A stretch of DNA of 64,000 nucleotides from Candidatus Sulfopaludibacter sp. SbA3 (GCA_945903265.1 CAMDNQ010000003.1:181932-245931); one strand, 5' to 3'; counted from the stretch's first letter, positions 8,706-18,491 are shown. Notes: generated by a model not told the origin, from the sequence alone. Numbers and translations are program-made.

Positions 8706-9543
8706 AAATCTCCTTCAGCGCGCCGAACTGTGCGCGGTCGGTGCCGTCCACGCTCATCGGCGTCACCGAAACCCACCCGTTGGCCACGGCCCACATATCC
8801 GTGCCTTCCGCAGCGGTGCCGCCTTCCTTCCAGATATTCCAGTACACGGTCCGTCCCTGCGGATTTTTCTCTTCGGCAAACGACTCGTCACCGCCGCGCG
8901 CCATCGCCTGGGTGGTGATCATGTAGCCCTTGTACCCGCCGGCCGGCATCGGCGGAACGTTCACGTTGAGGAACGTCCCCGGCGGCAGCCCATAGGCTTT
9001 GACCCTGCGTGCCACCCAGATCGCTTCCTCGGCGGCAAACACCAGTTCCTTGTGGAAGACTTCCGCCGCCTGCGAAATCGCGATGCCCGGCACGCCCAGC
9101 ATTGCCGCCATCCGTGCCGCGCCGACGGTGCCGGACATGTGCACGGAGTGGCCGAAGTTGTAGCCGGGGTTCACGCCGGACACGACCAGATCCGGGCGTG
9201 GCGTGACGATGTTTCGGATGGCGATGTTGACGGTGCTTGCCGGGGTCGCGGTGAGTCCGATGGCGGGCAGTCCGTTCACCAAGGTCACCTCCTGGCGAAA
9301 GACCGGCTCCGTCGTGATGATCGAGTGCCCTTTGCCCGTCTGGTTGTCGGCTGGCGCGACGACGATCGGCGTGCCGATGGCCTGCAGGGCCTGCGCGACC
9401 GCCGCGAGACCAGGCGCGCGCACGCCGTCGTCATTGGTAATGAGAATGCGATACGGCGGCGGCTGGCGGAACTGCTGCGCATCGAGCGGCGCGAGCAGGC
9501 AGACTGCGGCCACGACAACAATCAGCAGACGGCACTTCCTCAT
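8698..9543 (-). CDS. surE: SurE-type 5'/3'-nucleotidase with signal peptide
   Basis: The 281-residue protein is a SurE phosphatase: [11 protein letters not shown] carries the Asp-Asp metal pair, followed by [21 protein letters not shown] and [11 protein letters not shown]. SurE enzymes dephosphorylate nucleoside monophosphates and act as survival-protein phosphatases. Unlike the cytosolic E. coli enzyme, this one begins [22 protein letters not shown], a clear export signal, so it probably works in the periplasm like the 5'-nucleotidase nearby. The C-terminus overlaps the gatA 3' end by 8 bp. Confidence 0.9.
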   Translation of the reverse strand: MRKCRLLIVVVAAVCLLAPLDAQQFRQPPPYRILITNDDGVRAPGLAAVAQALQAIGTPIVVAPADNQTGKGHSIITTEPVFRQEVTLVNGLPAIGLTATPASTVNIAIRNIVTPRPDLVVSGVNPGYNFGHSVHMSGTVGAARMAAMLGVPGIAISQAAEVFHKELVFAAEEAIWVARRVKAYGLPPGTFLNVNVPPMPAGGYKGYMITTQAMARGGDESFAEEKNPQGRTVYWNIWKEGGTAAEGTDMWAVANGWVSVTPMSVDGTDRAQFGALKEIFK

Positions 9544-9565
9544 GCCGCGAGATTATCACTGACGG

Positions 9566-9624
9566 GTCCGGCTGAAGCCGGACACTACGTACGCCAGTAC
9601 AGCAGCGTCCGCCTTTAGGCGGAC
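9566..9624. repeat. Twin-hairpin interspersed (REP-like) repeat
   Basis: Two perfect palindromes lie head to head: GTCCGGCT-GA-AGCCGGAC (9566-9583) and GTCCGCCT-TT-AGGCGGAC (9607-9624), joined by a 23-bp spacer. Each stem is 8 bp with a 2-base centre. Frames through the element read 'RLKADA' and 'VVSGFSRT', a shadow translation often seen in acidobacterial proteins (recollection), which suggests a dispersed family. Confidence 0.8.
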
Positions 9625-9628
9625 CGCG

Positions 9629-9904
9629 CTATTCGACGGGCGGAGTCGGGCCGGGCATGTCCCACAGGACGAGGCACTGGCGGACCTCTTCCATCGCGAT
9701 CCGCTCGGCCTTGTGCGGCATCGGCCGATGCTCACCCAGACCCTCGGGATCGATCCTCGGAGTCGCACCGCGCCGCAGCTGCTTGGCGCGCAGGGCGGCA
9801 ATGTCCACGTAGAGAAACCGGCTCTCGATGGGCGAGGCCTTCGGACGCGGCTCCTGGGAGGCGTCGGATTCCGTGAGGGGGACGTCGAGATCCTCAGTGT
9901 CCAT
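9629..9904 (-). CDS. rpoZ: DNA-directed RNA polymerase subunit omega (RpoZ/Rpb6-like)
   Basis: The 91-residue protein carries the omega signature: IESRFLYVDIAALRAKQLRRGA followed by HKAERIAMEEVRQ, matching the conserved SRF..V..AA.RA.QL..GA and K...IA.EE blocks. Omega helps fold beta-prime and stabilises RNA polymerase. The start at 9902-9904 (MDTEDLDVPLTESD) was preferred over an ATG 51 bp upstream, because the extra residues would come from a low-complexity G/C tract. The gene is downstream of, and co-directional with, dnaK and hsp20. The C-terminus abuts the twin-hairpin repeat. Confidence 0.8.
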   Translation of the reverse strand: MDTEDLDVPLTESDASQEPRPKASPIESRFLYVDIAALRAKQLRRGATPRIDPEGLGEHRPMPHKAERIAMEEVRQCLVLWDMPGPTPPVE

Positions 9905-9921
9905 AGCGGCCCAGACTAACA

Positions 9922-9947
9922 GGGGAAAGGGGGCAGGGGGAAGGGGG
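9922..9947 (+). other. Potential G-quadruplex (four G-runs, loops of 2-3 nt)
   Basis: Four runs of 4, 5, 5 and 5 guanines at 9922-9925, 9929-9933, 9936-9940 and 9943-9947 are separated by AAA, CA and AA. This fits the canonical intramolecular G4 pattern with very short loops. It lies on the + strand, in the gap between the leftward hsp20 and rpoZ genes, upstream of the rpoZ start. Confidence 0.55.
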
Positions 9948-9985
9948 CACGACACGGGGAGCCCCTCCCCCCTTTGACTGGCGTA

Positions 9986-10348
9986 TTACGCCGCGACTTC
10001 GACGTTGATGGTGCGCGGCATCGCTTCTTCACGGAACGGGAGCTTCACGGTGAGCACGCCATTCTTGAACTCTGCGCTCACCTTCGCCGCGTCGACCGTA
10101 TTGGGCAGGTTGAACGAGCGGTGGAACGTGCCGTAACCGCGCTCGATCCGGCGATACTGCTCGTCCTTCACGTCCGCCTCGAACTTCTTGGTGCCCTTCA
10201 GCACGAGCGTGCTGTTCTCGACGGACACGTCGATATCCTCGCGGCTCAAGCCCGGCAGCTCGGCCTTCAGCACGAGGTCGTGGTTGTCGCTCTCGAAGAT
10301 GTCGACTGCCGGCGTCCACGGCTCACGAACCTTCATCACAATGGCCAT
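9986..10348 (-). CDS. Hsp20/alpha-crystallin family small heat-shock protein
   Basis: The 120-residue protein is little more than an alpha-crystallin domain: PAVDIFESDNHDLVLKAELPGL, then the conserved FNLP, AEFKNGVLTVKLP and a short tail. It is an ATP-independent holdase that keeps unfolded proteins soluble for refolding by DnaK. The start at 10346-10348 (MAIVMKVREPW) follows AGGAGACGTGACG; an ATG 21 bp further upstream is less well placed. It lies 17 bp downstream of dnaK in the same direction, so the two are almost certainly one transcript. A third Hsp20 is at 36.1 kb. Confidence 0.9.
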   Translation of the reverse strand: MAIVMKVREPWTPAVDIFESDNHDLVLKAELPGLSREDIDVSVENSTLVLKGTKKFEADVKDEQYRRIERGYGTFHRSFNLPNTVDAAKVSAEFKNGVLTVKLPFREEAMPRTINVEVAA

Positions 10349-10365
10349 CGTCACGTCTCCTTTGT

Positions 10366-12069
<1,704 letters not shown>

Positions 12070-12092
12070 GTGTTGGGTTACTCCGTGAATGA

Positions 12093-12120
12093 AGTTTACC
12101 AAGACATGAGTGCATGTCAA
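12093..12120 (-). promoter_or_regulatory. Sigma70-type promoter of dnaK, with palindrome in the spacer
   Basis: On the minus strand TTGACA (12115-12120) and TAAACT (12093-12098) are separated by 16 bp, pointing to dnaK. The palindrome GACATG-4-CATGTC (12103-12118) overlaps the -35 and spacer and is well placed for a repressor. Confidence 0.6.
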
Positions 12121-12130
12121 GAAGATCATA

Positions 12131-12147
12131 TGAGTATATTTAACTCA
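12131..12147. promoter_or_regulatory. HAIR-like operator (TGAGT-N7-ACTCA)
   Basis: A perfect inverted repeat TGAGT-ATATTTA-ACTCA sits 11 bp upstream of the dnaK -35, in the gap between dnaK and the divergent hsp20 gene. Spacing and core match the HspR-associated inverted repeat (CTTGAGT-N7-ACTCAAG) at 5 of 7 positions in each arm. HspR represses dnaK operons in actinobacteria and some other groups. No hspR gene is in the window. Confidence 0.5.
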
Positions 12148-12245
12148 GATTACTGGGTGAGCCGCGTCGACTTGAAACGACCCCAAGCACCGGAGCACCC
12201 AGAGAACCGTGAACCCCCTTCTGGCCATGAGATCATGGGCACCCG

Positions 12246-12710
12246 ATGGAGTTCCCTCTCGTCCCCTCATCCGAAGCGACCGAGCTCGCCGACGACATCC
12301 GTCAGCTCTTCGACGACATGTCTCGCACGCTGCCCCACGAACGGCGAGCGCTCTCGGGGGAATGCCATCCGGCCGTCGACATACGCGAGACGGACGATGT
12401 GGTGGAAGTGACGGTTGATGTCGCGGGCGTGCCGACCGAGGCGATCCGCATTCTGTTCCGCGGTGGCGTCCTGGTTGTCGCGGGCGAGAAAGCCCCCACA
12501 CGCGTCGCCGCCGCGCAGACGTTTCACCTCGTCGAGCGCGAGTTCGGCCGTTTTGCGCGTGCGGTGCGCCTGTCGGGCGCCTTCAACGTCGGCACGGCGC
12601 ACGCCACGCTGCGGGACGGCGAGCTGCGCGTGGTGCTGCCGAAGCTCGTCGACCGGCGCGGCAGCGCCCATCGCATCAGCATCACCGTCCAGCCGCCGGC
12701 CCGGTCATGA
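12246..12710 (+). CDS. Hsp20-like small heat-shock protein (divergent from dnaK)
   Basis: This 154-residue protein has a helical N-terminus (ELADDIRQLFDDMSRTL), then an alpha-crystallin domain: HPAVDIRETDDVVEVTVDVAGVP, FRGGVLVVAGEK, FGRFARAVRLSG and the hallmark ATLRDGELRVVLPK. It is a likely holdase chaperone. The gene reads away from dnaK across a 176-bp gap holding the HAIR-like operator, so both could be controlled together. Its stop overlaps the ymdB start by 4 bp (ATGA), tying it to the downstream operon. Confidence 0.85.
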   Translation: MEFPLVPSSEATELADDIRQLFDDMSRTLPHERRALSGECHPAVDIRETDDVVEVTVDVAGVPTEAIRILFRGGVLVVAGEKAPTRVAAAQTFHLVEREFGRFARAVRLSGAFNVGTAHATLRDGELRVVLPKLVDRRGSAHRISITVQPPARS

Positions 12711-13507
12711 AGATCCTCCTCGTCGGCGACATTGTGGGAAAGCCCGGGCGCGAGCTCGTACGCAAGAGCCTTCGCGGCCTCGTGGCGCATCACGAGATCG
12801 ACCTGGTCATCGCAAATGCAGAGAACTCGGCCGCCGGCTTCGGCGTCACCAAGGACATCGGCGACACGCTGCTCGAATCGGGCGTCGACGTGATGACGTC
12901 GGGCAATCACATCTGGGACAAGAAGGAAGTGATTGAGTACATCAAGACGGAGCCGCGGCTGCTGCGCCCGATCAACTACCCCGCCGGCGTCGCCGGACGC
13001 GGCAGCTACGTCGCGCAGACGTCAGACGGGCGCGCGGTCGGCGTGATCAACGCCATGGGGCGTGTCTTCATGACGCCGATCGACGATCCCTTCGCCGTGG
13101 TCCTGCGCGAAATCGAGGCGATCCGTGCGAAGACGCGCGTGATCATCGTCGACTTTCACGCCGAGGCGACCAGCGAGAAAGTCGCAATGGGATGGCACCT
13201 CGACGGCAAGGTCACCGCCGTGATCGGCACACACACCCACGTGCAGACCGCCGACGAGCGCATTCTGCCGAACGGCACGGCCTGCCTCACCGACGTCGGC
13301 ATGACCGGGCCGCACGATTCGATCATCGGCATGGAAGTCGAGCCGTCGCTCTCGCGATTTCTCACCGGGATGCCCACCAGGTTCGAGCCGGCCACCGGAA
13401 ACCCCCGCCTCAATGCCGTGATTATCGAGGCCGACGAGAAAACGGGACGCGCCACCGCCGTGACCCGTATCAGTCACTCCGAGAAGGAACTGGCGGCGAT
13501 TGGATGA
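12707..13507 (+). CDS. ymdB: YmdB-family metallophosphoesterase (TIGR00282)
   Basis: The 266-residue protein shows the family's metal-binding blocks: LLVGDIVGKPGR at the N-terminus, ANAENSAAGFG, SGNHIWDKKE, VDFHAEATSEK and GTHTHVQTADE. Members are di-iron or di-manganese phosphodiesterases; the Bacillus homologue hydrolyses cyclic nucleotides and affects biofilm and nanotube behaviour. The length matches the family. The gene overlaps the preceding hsp20 by 4 bp and xseA by 4 bp, in a tightly packed operon. Confidence 0.92.
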   Translation: MKILLVGDIVGKPGRELVRKSLRGLVAHHEIDLVIANAENSAAGFGVTKDIGDTLLESGVDVMTSGNHIWDKKEVIEYIKTEPRLLRPINYPAGVAGRGSYVAQTSDGRAVGVINAMGRVFMTPIDDPFAVVLREIEAIRAKTRVIIVDFHAEATSEKVAMGWHLDGKVTAVIGTHTHVQTADERILPNGTACLTDVGMTGPHDSIIGMEVEPSLSRFLTGMPTRFEPATGNPRLNAVIIEADEKTGRATAVTRISHSEKELAAIG

Positions 13508-14967
13508 CATCGCTCTTCGACCTGCCCTTCGAGGAAGAACCTAACGTTCCTGAGGTTCAGGAGGTTCGTACGGTTCAAGAGGCTCATAGGGTTCCTGACG
13601 TTCCGGAGCCGCCTGTCCCGAGCAACGTCGAGGGGCGGCGCGTGCTGACCGTCGCGCAGCTGACCGCGCAGCTGCGGCTCGTGCTCGAAGACCGGTTCAC
13701 CGACGTCTGGGTCGAAGGCGAGCTCTCGAACTGCAAGGTCTGGAACACGGGGCACATGTATTTCACGATGAAGGGCGCGGGCGCCCAGATTCGCGGCGTG
13801 ATGTTCCGCACGGCACTGAGGCTGCTCCGCTTCAAACCGCAGGACGGTCTTCGCGTCGTCGCGCGGGGACGCATCAGCGTCTATGACCCGAAGGGCGAGT
13901 ATCAGCTGGTCTGCGAGCACCTGGAGCCGGAGGGGCTGGGGGCGCGCCAGCTCGCGTTCGATCAGCTCAAGGCACGGCTTGCCGCCGAAGGGTTGTTCGA
14001 CCCACGCCGGAAGCGCGCGCTGCCCCTCCTCCCCCGCAAAATCGGCGTCGTCACGTCTCTGGACGGCGCTGCCGTGCGCGACATCCTCAAGGTGCTGGAG
14101 CGCCGGTATCCGAACGCGCATGTCGTGATTCGTCCGACGCGCGTCCAGGGTGACGGCGCCGAGCTCGAGATCGCGCGCGCGATGGCGGCCATCGGCAAGG
14201 TGCGCGGCATCGACGTCGTCATTGTCGGCCGCGGCGGCGGCTCGATCGAGGATCTCTGGACCTTCAACGAGGAGGTCGTCGCCCGCGCGATTGGCGGCTG
14301 CCCGGTTCCGACGATTTCAGCCGTCGGCCATGAAACGGATGTCACCATCGCCGACTTCGTCGCGGACGTGCGCGCCGCCACCCCCTCGGCGGCGGCCGAA
14401 ATGGTCGTCGCGCGCAAAGATGATTTCTACGCGCACATCGATCGCCTGGCGCAGCGGGTCACCGCGACGATGGCGGGCCGGCTGCATCGCGCGGAATCGC
14501 GCCTCCGCATGCTCGAAGCGCGGCCCGGGTATGCGGGATTCAGGGGTCGCGTCGCCATGCGCGGGCGTCATGTCTCCGAGCTGACCCGCGAGCTGGGCCA
14601 GGGACTGCGGGGACGGCTCGTCATGCACACCCGCGCATTGCAGCGCGTGCGGACGTCGCTCGAGCAGTTCGATCTCCGGCGCCGTCTGGGGCGCGTGCGA
14701 ACCCGGCTCGAAGCCGCCGACGGGGCGCTCCTGGCTCACACCGTCCGCATCCGCCACGGCGCGGATCGCCGTCTGCGCGGCGCGGCCGCCAGGCTTGATG
14801 CGCTCAGTCCACTGGCCGTGCTGGGGCGCGGGTACGCCGTCTGCTGGAACGCCGATCGAACGGCGATCATCCGTGAGGCGTCGACGGTGGCATCCGGCGA
14901 CACGGTGCATGTGAAGCTGGCGAGCGGCGAGCTCGATTGCGTGGTGCGGGAGAAAACGGATGGCTGA
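13504..14967 (+). CDS. xseA: Exodeoxyribonuclease VII large subunit
   Basis: The 487-residue protein has an OB-fold domain (LTVAQLTAQLRLVLEDRF..VWVEGELSN), the catalytic core VVTSLDGAAVRDIL, GRGGGSIEDLWTFNEE and SAVGHETD, then the long helical C-terminal region. With XseB it degrades single-stranded DNA into acid-soluble oligonucleotides. The start at 13504 overlaps ymdB (ATGA). Residues about 15-35 are an unusual insert encoded by a 9-bp tandem repeat and rich in V-P-E/V-Q-E triplets. It is not part of the enzyme fold. Confidence 0.95.
   Translation: MTSLFDLPFEEEPNVPEVQEVRTVQEAHRVPDVPEPPVPSNVEGRRVLTVAQLTAQLRLVLEDRFTDVWVEGELSNCKVWNTGHMYFTMKGAGAQIRGVMFRTALRLLRFKPQDGLRVVARGRISVYDPKGEYQLVCEHLEPEGLGARQLAFDQLKARLAAEGLFDPRRKRALPLLPRKIGVVTSLDGAAVRDILKVLERRYPNAHVVIRPTRVQGDGAELEIARAMAAIGKVRGIDVVIVGRGGGSIEDLWTFNEEVVARAIGGCPVPTISAVGHETDVTIADFVADVRAATPSAAAEMVVARKDDFYAHIDRLAQRVTATMAGRLHRAESRLRMLEARPGYAGFRGRVAMRGRHVSELTRELGQGLRGRLVMHTRALQRVRTSLEQFDLRRRLGRVRTRLEAADGALLAHTVRIRHGADRRLRGAAARLDALSPLAVLGRGYAVCWNADRTAIIREASTVASGDTVHVKLASGELDCVVREKTDG
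13546..13608. repeat. Seven 9-bp tandem units inside xseA
   Basis: Seven consecutive GTTCxxxAG-like 9-mers (for example GTTCCTGAG, GTTCAGGAG, GTTCGTACG, GTTCAAGAG) encode the N-terminal V-x-x repeat of XseA. The 9-bp period keeps the reading frame. Confidence 0.85.
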
Positions 14968-15202
14968 CACAGTCAAGGATTTCGAAGCCGCGATCGCCGA
15001 GCTCGAGTCGATCGTCAAGAAACTCGAGGAGGGCGACCTTCCGCTCGAAACGTCGCTGCAGCTCTACGAGCGGGGCGTCCAGCTCTCGCGCTACTGCCAT
15101 GCCCGTCTGGAGGAAGCCGAGCGCCGCATTGAAATCCTCAACGAGCGCGGCGAATTGAAGCCCGCGCCGGCGTCGTTCGGCAAAGACGACGACAGTCGGT
15201 GA
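14960..15202 (+). CDS. xseB: Exodeoxyribonuclease VII small subunit
   Basis: The 80-residue protein matches XseB: an N-terminal FEAAIAELESIVKKLEEGDLPLE, then the helical LYERGVQLSRYCHARLEEAERRI. Several copies decorate one XseA subunit in exonuclease VII. The start at 14960 overlaps the xseA 3' end by 8 bp. The end overlaps the GTG of the polyprenyl synthase gene by 4 bp. Confidence 0.95.
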   Translation: MADTVKDFEAAIAELESIVKKLEEGDLPLETSLQLYERGVQLSRYCHARLEEAERRIEILNERGELKPAPASFGKDDDSR

Positions 15203-16083
15203 ATTTCCAGGAGTACCTCGAGGCGCGCCGCGCGGACATCGAGACGGCGCTGGCGTCGGTGCTGCCGCCGTCCCCGGACTGCCCGCCGGTCGTCGGCGAC
15301 GCCATGCGCTACAGCCTCACGGCCGGCGGCAAGCGCCTCAGGCCGGTGTTGTGCCTTGCGAGCGCGGACGCCGTCGGCGGCGATCGCGCGCTCGCCATGC
15401 CCGCCGCGTGCGCCCTCGAGCTCATTCACACCTATTCCCTGATCCACGACGACCTGCCCGCCATGGACAACGACACCATGCGGCGCGGGCGGCCGACGCT
15501 GCACGTCGTCGCGGGTGAAGGCATGGCGATTCTCGCGGGCGACGGCCTGTTGACCGAAGCGTTCGCATTGATGGCGCGCGCCCCCGCGTCGCCGGACCCG
15601 TCGATTCAGGGACGCAAGCTGCGCGTGATCGGCATCATCGCCACCGCCGCCGGCGCGACGGGCATGGTTGGCGGTCAGGCGCTGGATCTCGTGGGCGCGG
15701 CCGGCGCGGACGACCTGCGCTCGATGCACGGCAAGAAGACGGGCGCGCTGATCCGCGCCGCCGCGACCGCGGGCGCCGTGATGGGCGGAGCCGACGATGC
15801 GACGCTTGCGCTCATCGATGCCGCGGCCACCGATTTCGGCCTCGCGTTTCAGATCGTCGACGACATCCTGGACGTCGAAGGTGAGCCCGCCGCGATCGGC
15901 AAGACCGCCGGCAAGGATGCGGCGGCCGGCAAGCCGACTTATCCCGCCGTCTACGGCCTCGACGGGGCGCGCCGGCTCGCCGGGGAATGCCTCGAGCGCG
16001 CAGAAGCCCACCTGCGCGAGGCGCGCCTGGGCGACTCGCACGTGATGGCGATCGGCCGCTGGATCGTCACCCGATCGCATTGA
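15199..16083 (+). CDS. ispA: Polyprenyl synthetase (farnesyl/geranylgeranyl diphosphate synthase type)
   Basis: The 294-residue protein has both aspartate-rich motifs of trans-prenyltransferases: DDLPAMDND (residues 84-92) with RRGRPTLH, and DDILD near residue 217. GGKRLRPVL and the GQALDL block are also typical. It condenses IPP with allylic diphosphates to make C15-C20 precursors for undecaprenyl and quinone chains; chain length cannot be set firmly from sequence. Translation starts at GTG 15199, overlapping xseB. The xseAB-ispA-tlyA-nadK order is common in bacteria, often with dxs before tlyA, but dxs is absent here. Confidence 0.92.
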   Translation: MNFQEYLEARRADIETALASVLPPSPDCPPVVGDAMRYSLTAGGKRLRPVLCLASADAVGGDRALAMPAACALELIHTYSLIHDDLPAMDNDTMRRGRPTLHVVAGEGMAILAGDGLLTEAFALMARAPASPDPSIQGRKLRVIGIIATAAGATGMVGGQALDLVGAAGADDLRSMHGKKTGALIRAAATAGAVMGGADDATLALIDAAATDFGLAFQIVDDILDVEGEPAAIGKTAGKDAAAGKPTYPAVYGLDGARRLAGECLERAEAHLREARLGDSHVMAIGRWIVTRSH

Positions 16084-16108
16084 GCGGATTGGGATTGGGC
16101 CGATTAGA

Positions 16109-16840
16109 TTGAGCAAGCTCCGCCTCGATCAACTGGTCGCCGACAGGGGCCTCGTCCCATCGCGCGAGCGGGCGCGCGCGATGATCCTCGCGGGGCAGGT
16201 GACAGTCGACGGCCAGGTCGTCAGCAAAGCGGGCGCCCAGGTCGACCCGGCTGCCGACGTCGCGGTGCTGGCGCCGGATCATCCGTATGTCGGACGGGGC
16301 GGCATCAAGCTCGCCCATGCGCTCGACACGTTCCGGATTGCGGTCGAGGGACGGGAGGCGCTCGATATCGGCGCCTCGACCGGCGGATTCACCGACGTCC
16401 TCCTCCAGCGCGGCGCCGCGCGCGTCGTCGCGCTCGACGTCGGACACGGACAGCTGGACTGGCGGCTCCGTACCGATCCGCGCGTCGTCGTCATCGAGCA
16501 CTTCAACGCACGACACCTGACGCCTGCGGACATCCCCGGACCTGTCGATCTCGTCTGCGTCGACGTATCGTTCATCTCACTGCGGCACATCTTCCCCGTC
16601 ATCCCGGCGGTCGCACGCCCCGGCGCTGATGTCGTCGCCCTCGTGAAGCCGCAGTTCGAGGCGGGGCGAGGCGAGGTGGGCTCCGGGATCGTGCGCGACG
16701 AAGCCATCCATGCCCGGGTTGTCGACGAGATTCGTGACGCCGGTGCTGCGGTAGGATTAACGCCAGCAGGTGTCACGCCCTCGCCGATCACCGGCCAGAA
16801 GGGCAACATCGAATTCCTTCTCCATTTACGCGCCTCATGA
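16109..16840 (+). CDS. tlyA: TlyA-family rRNA (cytidine-2'-O) methyltransferase
   Basis: The 243-residue protein starts at TTG (16109) with an S4-like RNA-binding domain (LRLDQLVADRGLVPSRERARAMILAGQV), followed by an FtsJ/SAM-dependent fold with DIGASTGGFTDVLLQ as the SAM loop and VCVDVSFISL. TlyA methylates 2'-O positions of rRNA cytidines; some members also behave as haemolysins. The TTG lies inside a short GATTGGG-type tandem repeat that fills the 25-bp gap after the prenyl synthase. The stop overlaps nadK by 4 bp. Confidence 0.93.
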   Translation: MSKLRLDQLVADRGLVPSRERARAMILAGQVTVDGQVVSKAGAQVDPAADVAVLAPDHPYVGRGGIKLAHALDTFRIAVEGREALDIGASTGGFTDVLLQRGAARVVALDVGHGQLDWRLRTDPRVVVIEHFNARHLTPADIPGPVDLVCVDVSFISLRHIFPVIPAVARPGADVVALVKPQFEAGRGEVGSGIVRDEAIHARVVDEIRDAGAAVGLTPAGVTPSPITGQKGNIEFLLHLRAS

Positions 16841-17721
16841 CCATTCGACGCGTCGGTATTGTCGCCAAGCACGGCCTCGTCGCCGCGTCGGACCATCTCT
16901 CGAACCTGAGCGAGTGGCTCGGCGCACGTGGCGTGGAGGCCGTCTTCGAGCGTGAGACAGCGGCGCTGGCGCGGCCCGGGACGCGAACCGGAAAGACCAC
17001 GACGCGGGAGGCGCTGCCGGCCGACGTGGACCTGATCGTCGTCCTGGGCGGCGACGGCACGCTGCTCTCGATGGCGGCGCGCATTGCGAAGACCGGCCGC
17101 GACATTCCCATCCTCGGCGTGAATTTCGGCAGCCTCGGATTCCTCACCGAGATCCGGATCGATGAGCTCACCGCATCGCTCGAGAGTGTGCTGAACGGGT
17201 CGGCGACCTTCGACGAGCGCGCGATGCTGGCCGCCGATGCCGAACGCCGGAACGAGCACGTCGATTCCCGGATCGTGCTGAACGACGTCGTCTTCGCCAA
17301 GGCCGCACTGTCGCGCATCATCGAGCTGTCGGTCTGGGTGAGCGGCGAGTTCGTGACGCGCGTGAAGGCGGACGGATTGATTATCGCGAGCGCCACCGGA
17401 TCCACCGCCTATAACCTCGCAGCCGGCGGCCCGATCGTCCACCCGATGGTCGACGCGCTGATCCTCAACCCCATCGCGCCGCACACGCTGACCAACCGGC
17501 CGGTCGTCATCCCTGGCAACGCGGAGGTCGAGGTGCGGACGCACGCGGAAGGACCGGCTGACGAGGTATTCGTCACCTACGACGGCCAGTCCGGCTACCC
17601 CTTGAAGCAGGGCGACGTGGTGCGCGTCCGGAAGTCGCCGCGGACGCTCCGCATCGTCAAAGCCCCCGCACGCGGGTACTTCGAGGTGCTCCGCGAAAAA
17701 CTCAAGTGGGGAGAGCGATGA
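16837..17721 (+). CDS. nadK: NAD kinase
   Basis: The 294-residue protein carries the ATP-NAD kinase motifs: VVLGGDGTLLSMAAR, GVNFGSLGFLTEI, a conserved DGLIIASATGSTAYNLAAGGPIVHP and the C-terminal beta-rich region. It phosphorylates NAD to NADP. The gene is translationally coupled to tlyA upstream (ATGA) and to the PP2C gene downstream (ATGA). Length is typical. Nothing unusual was seen. Confidence 0.96.
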   Translation: MTIRRVGIVAKHGLVAASDHLSNLSEWLGARGVEAVFERETAALARPGTRTGKTTTREALPADVDLIVVLGGDGTLLSMAARIAKTGRDIPILGVNFGSLGFLTEIRIDELTASLESVLNGSATFDERAMLAADAERRNEHVDSRIVLNDVVFAKAALSRIIELSVWVSGEFVTRVKADGLIIASATGSTAYNLAAGGPIVHPMVDALILNPIAPHTLTNRPVVIPGNAEVEVRTHAEGPADEVFVTYDGQSGYPLKQGDVVRVRKSPRTLRIVKAPARGYFEVLREKLKWGER

Positions 17722-18491
17722 CGTCCCTGCCTCTCCGTTTCGGCGCGGCGACAGATCGGGGCCGCGTCAGGCCGAGCAACGAAGACCGCTTCGTCGCCGA
17801 GCACGACCTCGGGTTCTTTGCCGTCATCGACGGCATGGGCGGGCACGTCAAAGGCGAGCTGGCGTCGGTCACCATCGCCGAGGCCCTCACGGCCTTCGTG
17901 CGCGAGAGCGCCGGCGACTCCGACAAGACGTGGCCGATTGGACTGGATCCGAAGCTCTCCGTGCTGGCGAATCGCCTGCAGATTGCGATCAGGATCGCAA
18001 ACCGCACACTGGCGACGCGCGCGCAGGCAGACCCTTCCCTCGACGGCAGCGGCGCGACGCTGGCCGCCGCGCTCATTGCGAAGGGCGAGATCGCCGTCTC
18101 GAACGTCGGCGACTGCCGCGGATATATCCTGCGCAACGGCGACATGTCGCAGGTCACGCGGGACCATTCGGTCGTCGCCGAGCAGCTGGCGCTCGGCCTC
18201 ATCGACCCCGAAGCGGCGCGCACCCACCCCCTGCGGCACGTCGTCACGCGGGCCGTGTCCGGCCAACCCGGTATGACCGTCGACGTCGTCGAACTGCCAC
18301 TGGCGCCGGGCGAGCGCCTGATCCTCTGCTCGGATGGAATCCACGCCGTATTGACCGATAGGGAGATTGCCGCGCTGTTCAGCAGCCCGGATCGGCCGCT
18401 CCAGGAGCTCTGTGACGCGGCGATTCAACAGACCAATCAACGCGGCGGGCCGGATAACGCGACCGTTATCGTGGTTGAAGCCTCACAGTAA
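17718..18491 (+). CDS. PP2C-type Ser/Thr protein phosphatase
   Basis: The 257-residue protein is a bacterial PPM-family phosphatase: GAATDRGRVRPSNEDRF, VIDGMGGH, SGATLAAALI, NVGDCRGYILRNGD, RDHSVVAEQL and the terminal GGPDNATVIVV, with the metal-binding Asp residues in place. The start at 17718 overlaps the nadK stop; an ATG 12 bp upstream is also possible. It lies 24 bp before a Hanks-type kinase, the usual kinase/phosphatase partner arrangement, so it probably reverses that kinase's phosphorylations. Confidence 0.93.
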   Translation: MTSLPLRFGAATDRGRVRPSNEDRFVAEHDLGFFAVIDGMGGHVKGELASVTIAEALTAFVRESAGDSDKTWPIGLDPKLSVLANRLQIAIRIANRTLATRAQADPSLDGSGATLAAALIAKGEIAVSNVGDCRGYILRNGDMSQVTRDHSVVAEQLALGLIDPEAARTHPLRHVVTRAVSGQPGMTVDVVELPLAPGERLILCSDGIHAVLTDREIAALFSSPDRPLQELCDAAIQQTNQRGGPDNATVIVVEASQ

